A DNA stretch of 64,000 bases. It comes from Pithys albifrons albifrons. Taxonomy: Eukaryota > Chordata > Aves > Passeriformes > Thamnophilidae. A model generated the notes under the pieces. The model was not told the origin of the DNA and did no database searches. It saw nothing but the letters and a program-made list of their open reading frames with translations. The stretch spans positions 109,851,727 through 109,915,726 of the forward strand of contig NC_092458.1 of assembly GCF_047495875.1 (NCBI RefSeq), given 5' to 3'. Positions 1 through 64,000 of this stretch are shown here, piece after piece. The position numbers were made by a program, and so were the translations under genes. Numbering within the stretch: position 1 is the stretch's first letter; every line of letters starts with the position of its first letter.

Positions 1-2128
1 CAATACTACTTTATAGACCTCCATTGATCACCACAACTTAAATACATATACATAAATATATAGACATAAAAATAAAAGTGATAAAAATGCAATAACACCA
101 AGATGGATAATATCATGCTGTAAAATTTAACTTTCTAATTCTAACTGGCCACGTACTCCTGATCAGTATTTTTTAACTTTCCTTATTGTTTTATGTTTGT
201 TGTTTGTTTGTTTTTTCCTGAGCCCCTCAGTTCTGGCTCTGGGCACATCCACATGCCTGTGCAGCATCATATTATGTACTACATCTATCTTTAATCTGAA
301 CAACTACAGACACTGCTCTGACAATCAAATTATCTTTCTTTTACAGATTCCTCAGAATTAGTTCATGGAATTTCTTGGAGATCCTTCATTTTTAAAACTA
401 ATTTTTAAAAGTTACCTGGAAAACTTTTACTATTAACAGGTACATACTTAAAAGCTGGAGAGAAATGAGAGCAAGCAGTCTAGGAGATTTTGATATCGAC
501 AGACAAACTACTTCTAAACTTTTCCAATTTTTTCAGCTTTCTTTTCCCCCTCAAGAAATGTGGTAACAAACTAAGTACATCACCTCTTTCTCTAACTCAG
601 TGTTTCAATTGTGGCTGCTTATTTGCAGTTTCCTTAGCTAGAAGCTTCCTGCCTGCATCACATAACAGTGTTGTACAGCTAACACATTCCTAAACAACTG
701 GAATTTTGTTGGCAAACAGGTTAGACTGCCACAGCTGATCTGCAATCCCAACAGCAACACATGCTGGCCCATGTCAACTACATGATTAGGCTGGAAGAAG
801 TGAGATTTTACTACTGCTAAAGAACAGAATTTATTGCAGCATGTTTTCTATCCAAGCATTGCAAATTAAAATAAGTAGGCAGTATCAGAGATTGCTAAAT
901 CAGATTATCAATTTTTTGTGCTTGTAAAATTCCACACTGTTTTTTTTCCTACATAAGATGAACTTGGCCAACTGCATTTTGCCTCCCTGTTTAATTGCTC
1001 ATCTTTAGCTGTCTTAAAGTGGGGTAAGGAAGTTGAAGATGTAAAGAAAAAAACAAACCAAAACACAACAGAAACTCCATTCCCAAAACCAACTAAACAA
1101 AAAAACCCACAATAATACAAACATATAAACAACCCCTCCCAAACACCACAAAGTATTTCTTGTTGCTACAAAAATATGAGCCCTCACTGCATTCCAGAAT
1201 CTAAATATCTGAATATGTAAACTACACATTCCAAAGTTTAATAATGCTGTTCCTGCTGGAAAACCTGCCAAGTTTATCTTCTGAAAAGAGATTTGAAAAC
1301 CGTTTTTTTTCAAATGGCCTTTCACCTCCTAGTTACAAAATTGAAAGATGCCAAAGATAAGTTAATTTGTTTTTTATTTTTAGCTAACTATATTTATTGA
1401 AGCATTAATGGTCACATAAAACATTTATTGTTTTCAGATCATCATGATAGCCCAAGGGATTTGAGTGTTATTTTGTACCTAACTAAAAACATTCTCTAAA
1501 ACATCAGTAGAAGCTTTTTGAGATCATTTAGTGTTTTATTTCTTTCCTTGAGATTCTCTGTATTAAGGAAAAGGTGATATAAATCCTTGTAGTCAGTGCC
1601 TATTAGTGTATTATTGTTCGTGAAGAGCATTTACAGATTTTTATTATTCTTTTGTAATGCCACTATACTAACTGCAAGTGTTTGTGTAACTCCCTTAGGT
1701 TTACTTTGGTTAAAACTTTCAACTCTATGTTCTATTCCAGTTAATACACACAATTCCAGGAGGGTTTGTTGAACATTTTTGGAGTGATTCTTCACTTTTT
1801 GTATATTTATATGCATATGGTTAACCTGTTCACATTCTACAGCTGTTGCAAGATGCAGGTTATTTCAAACAGAGTTTATGTGTATTGTACAAAGAAAACA
1901 AACATCAGCCCTGAACCTCCTCACCTAAACCGCCGTGATATGTGACAGGCTCTCATTTCAGCCACTAATATCTGTGCTAAAGCCTGTCAGAATTTATTCC
2001 AACAGGACATTAACAGAAGGGAGAACAACACTTGTCAGTAGGATCCAGACGTGTCCATGTGTATGCACTGACAGAGAAACATCCCACGCTGAAGAGCAAA
2101 ACGTATTCTTTAAGAAGTTCTTTCTCAC
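1..2128 (-). other. GBE1: GBE1 intron 10 (5' portion only)
   Basis: AT-rich unique sequence. No exon, RNA gene or clear transposon was recognised. It has an A/C-rich low-complexity patch at about 1040-1140. The intron continues off the left edge. Confidence 0.8.
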
Positions 2129-60655
<58,527 letters not shown>

Positions 60656-63600
60656 CTGTAATATAAGAAATAATATTAAGTATTTATCTTAAAATGTGTC
60701 CAATTGCAAATCAAAGTTATAACACAGTGTTCCATCTTTTTCAGAGTTAACCTTAGTGAAAGCAGACATTTATTTCTGATACTAGTATACAAATTCAAGA
60801 GGTAAAATGAAATGTGTAAGATTTTCACTGTGAAACCACACTCCCATTCTAATTTAACCATGGTTGAATTATTTTCACTTCTTTCATCAAAATCAAAATA
60901 ACCTCCTTCTTCCCCTAAAAAAATCTATTGATTTTAATACCAGAAAATCAGAGTGGTATGAAAACTGGCAGCTGAAAAGAAATGCTTAAGGTAGTGGACT
61001 TAAAAACATAACCTCACATCTTAAATAAGTCAGCAGAAGTACTTGTTACATCACTGGGGGAAAAAACTAATGGGCAAATATTGGTTATGGAAGGGTAAGT
61101 GGACAACATGTAGACAAAACCAGCTTCCACAACTAGAGTACTCAAACCAGGTTTAGACACACACACTGCTCATTGCCCCTATTTTGACAAGCTTATGTAC
61201 AAAATAAAAGTGTATAAAATAAGAAAAATAAAGGGAAAACCACAGACAAACTTGGTAGCAATGGCTAGAAAACTAGACAATACCAGACAATAATAACACA
61301 ACCAGGAAATGTGGCCAGAAGTGTCAGTTTTAAGTCTTGAGGAAGATTCCTTTTTCATGAAAAAACTTTTACTGAAGCATGCTTAGATACCAAACTTCAA
61401 GATTCTTTGTCCTCTTTGGATTCACTGAGCACTGGAGACATGCAAGGCTGGTCATCACGATGTGCCCAGCTGAACAGACACCTGCCAATGTGGACTTGTG
61501 TACTCATATGACTGAGAGTGAATAAATTGCTTCTGAACTGACACACTTTGGCAATTAAATCATTTCTAGGCGAGAAGGAGGTAGCAAGCTGCATCTGAAC
61601 ATTACTTTTTTTTGTTGTTTTTGCCTTGAAATATGTCTATTCCACATAGTTCAAGGTAACAGACTCAAGCTAAAAAGAAACCAGTTGACACAGAAAACTG
61701 AATTACAAGACATTAAAGTAACACATGCTAATCTTCCTTCATGCTCATCTGTTGTAAAGAAAAAACAATCCAAAACCCACACCTCAGCAAAAGAAAAACA
61801 AGCAGCCTTCAATTTAACAATATTAATCTAAGCTCATATAAAACAACATTGTTATTAAACACAATAGTATAGGTTAAAAGCAATTCAATTAATTAAAACA
61901 AAGGACATATGACTGGAGCAGGATCATCACTTTTGCCACCATAGAAATCACAACAGGGGGGGTAGAAACATGAAGCACTTATATTCAAACATGTAGATTT
62001 TCTTAAACCAAAAATATTGTTTGCTGTGCAACAAAAAGATAATCTCCAACAAGATAAGGATGTCTTGAGTTTCAGAAAGAGACTAGGCTGCTTTCAAATC
62101 TGCTCGTTGCACTTACACAGCTTTTTAAACCTGAGAACTGCCAATTTTTAACTAAAGAAAACTGAAAGGCACAAATCAAACAGGCCAGACAATGTGACAA
62201 AAAGAACTGTGCAAGATAAATCTTCTAGTACCTATTCATTTTACAGTAGGGAGCAATGTCAAAAGCAACAAAGAGATTATTATTATAAAACATTTCCCAA
62301 GCTCAAAACCAGAAATGCAGTTAATTCAACACTCCATTTAGATGGCAGTTTTTATCACGATTAAAGTATTTGGATAGTGCAGAGAAATTACATATATCAG
62401 CAGAAAGCACGTATTGACTAAACTATTGTTTGATTAACAGCAGAAAAGCTTGTATATTGGTAAGATTTAGATGGGTCCTCCCCATTGGTTTTGCTCTGAA
62501 GTTCCAATCAAGAAAAATAACGAAACAAACACTACTATCATCTACTAAGACCAATATCAGACAAACAACACCTTAGCAATTAAGCAACACTCTTTAACAG
62601 AATGTCTAAACTGCAAAGCATAGACTATTTATACTCTAACACAGTTATTTATTTTATTTCAGAGCATAGCAAAAGAATGTGGAATATATCACTAGGATTT
62701 TGTGGCTTAGAAGTTTAACTTGTTTAAAACTATAAACAGCTAAACTTTCTGAAATAAGCATTTTATGCAGAAATGAGAAAACAGAAGAAAGATGAAAAAT
62801 GTAACAATGTTAAGAAATTGAAAGAAGACAGCTTTAAAGAACTGGTTCAGATTTATGATAATCAAGACACATCTTACGAGATTTACTCCTAATTCTTTCA
62901 ATAATCTTCTCCTCCCAGATATCCGATCATCTTCATGGCTTCTCATGAAAACCTTCCTAACTGAGGTGCACGTCTTGATTACAATGTATGAACTGAACCA
63001 AATATACCAGGTGATGACTTGCATGTGATTGAGCAAAATAAAAAATTACAGCAAAAAGAGTCTTAGGCCCAGTTTCTGTAAAACTTACTCTGGGGAAAAT
63101 GCACAGAGTTCCTTATTTATACTAAACCCACTGAACTTACATTGTTAAAAAAAATTCTCATGACCACTATTAAAATCCCATCTCTTCCCTCCTTCAGAGG
63201 GGAAATGGTTGCATCTCTCTACCTATTTAAATATCTGTACTCCCCACAGACAGATTTGATAATTCTGCCCAAGTGGCTTAAACTTTCCCCTCCACCTGCC
63301 AGCAATACCAGATGCTCCTATTAATCCCTCCTGTTCCCAGCCACAGTCCTTCACAACTGAGTGTCCCTGGTTCATGGCTTAAGAACAAATGCAAAGCAAC
63401 ACCCATCTGCTCCAGATGGTCCTGCTTAAAACCACTCTTGACTACTTATCTCTGGGTAGGAGCTCACTTTGGAAGGTTATAACAGAAACTATTGTTTTGC
63501 ATTAAGGCAAGAGGCATAAAGAACTTAAAACACTTTGAAAACTGAAGGCATCCTTCAAAGGGGAAACGGCTCAGACTTCTCAGTTTTACTACTTAAGTTT

Positions 63601-64000
63601 TCAGATTTTTCAGCAAAACTTAGCCAAAAATGTCTTAGGAAACAACACAAAAAACAAACCCAACCAACTAACAACTGATTAGCAGACTATCATGAAGTCG
63701 AAAAAAACCAGTCAAAATAAGTATCTTCAATTGAGAACAAAGACTTCAAAGACTCTGACAATAGAAAAAGGCTGGGAAGATTACCAGAAGTTCAAATAAT
63801 CAGGCTGGATAGAACTTAAGAAAAAAGAACACCATCATAAAACAACCATAAGTCATACATAAAGCCAGCTTTTGTACAAAATTTCAGGCCCCAGATATAT
63901 CTTAATCCAACAGAGAAGACACCTTCAGTATTCACTTTCAATTTCTCTCATTTCCGTGATTCCATCTTTCAAAAACAGTCAATTATTTAAACATTATATC
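60656..64000 (-). other. GBE1: GBE1 intron 2 (3' portion only)
   Basis: AT-rich sequence upstream of exon 3 in gene order. I looked for the exon encoding the KEWAPGA-type block and did not find it. No repeats of note. It continues off the right edge. Confidence 0.75.

Overview
The window is vertebrate nuclear DNA, almost certainly from a bird. It is AT-rich, intron-dominated, and scattered with CR1 LINE tails of the avian type (3' ends with ATTCTATG-like repeats). One CR1 copy resembles the young CR1 copies I associate with songbirds, so a passerine is my best guess, but the order of bird is not proven.

One host gene fills the window: GBE1, the 1,4-alpha-glucan (glycogen) branching enzyme, on the minus strand. 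I can place eight consecutive coding exons with matching splice phases, equivalent to human exons 3 to 10 (human residues about 105-445). From 5' to 3' on the minus strand they are 60540-60655, 38203-38328, 36190-36325, 33575-33665, 32279-32488, 8466-8581, 6694-6821 and 2129-2227. They encode the end of the N-terminal carbohydrate-binding region and most of the catalytic barrel, including the predicted nucleophile Asp (exon 8) and acid/base Glu (last codon of exon 9). Exons 1-2 and 11-16 lie outside the window. About 98% of the window is intron.

The most striking accessory feature is a 4.34-kb LTR retrovirus-like insertion (54098-58436) in intron 3, in the same transcriptional direction as GBE1. 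It has 216/217-bp LTRs, a 6-bp target-site duplication, a primer-binding site resembling tRNA-Trp, a polypurine tract and one intact 940-codon gag gene with a very long proline-rich centre. There is no recognisable protease, polymerase or envelope gene. The LTRs are identical over about 190 bp, so the insertion is young. Their outer U5 ends nevertheless differ at several positions within about 25 bp, which ordinary ageing does not explain well.

The rest is repeat debris in introns: about ten CR1 fragments (two internally deleted, keeping ORF1-esterase or endonuclease remnants), a probable solo LTR near 49.3-49.8 kb with a palindromic TATA region, and a few simple repeats. I saw no tRNA, rRNA or CRISPR features. 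Three stretches flanked by good splice signals are listed as low-confidence candidate cryptic exons.
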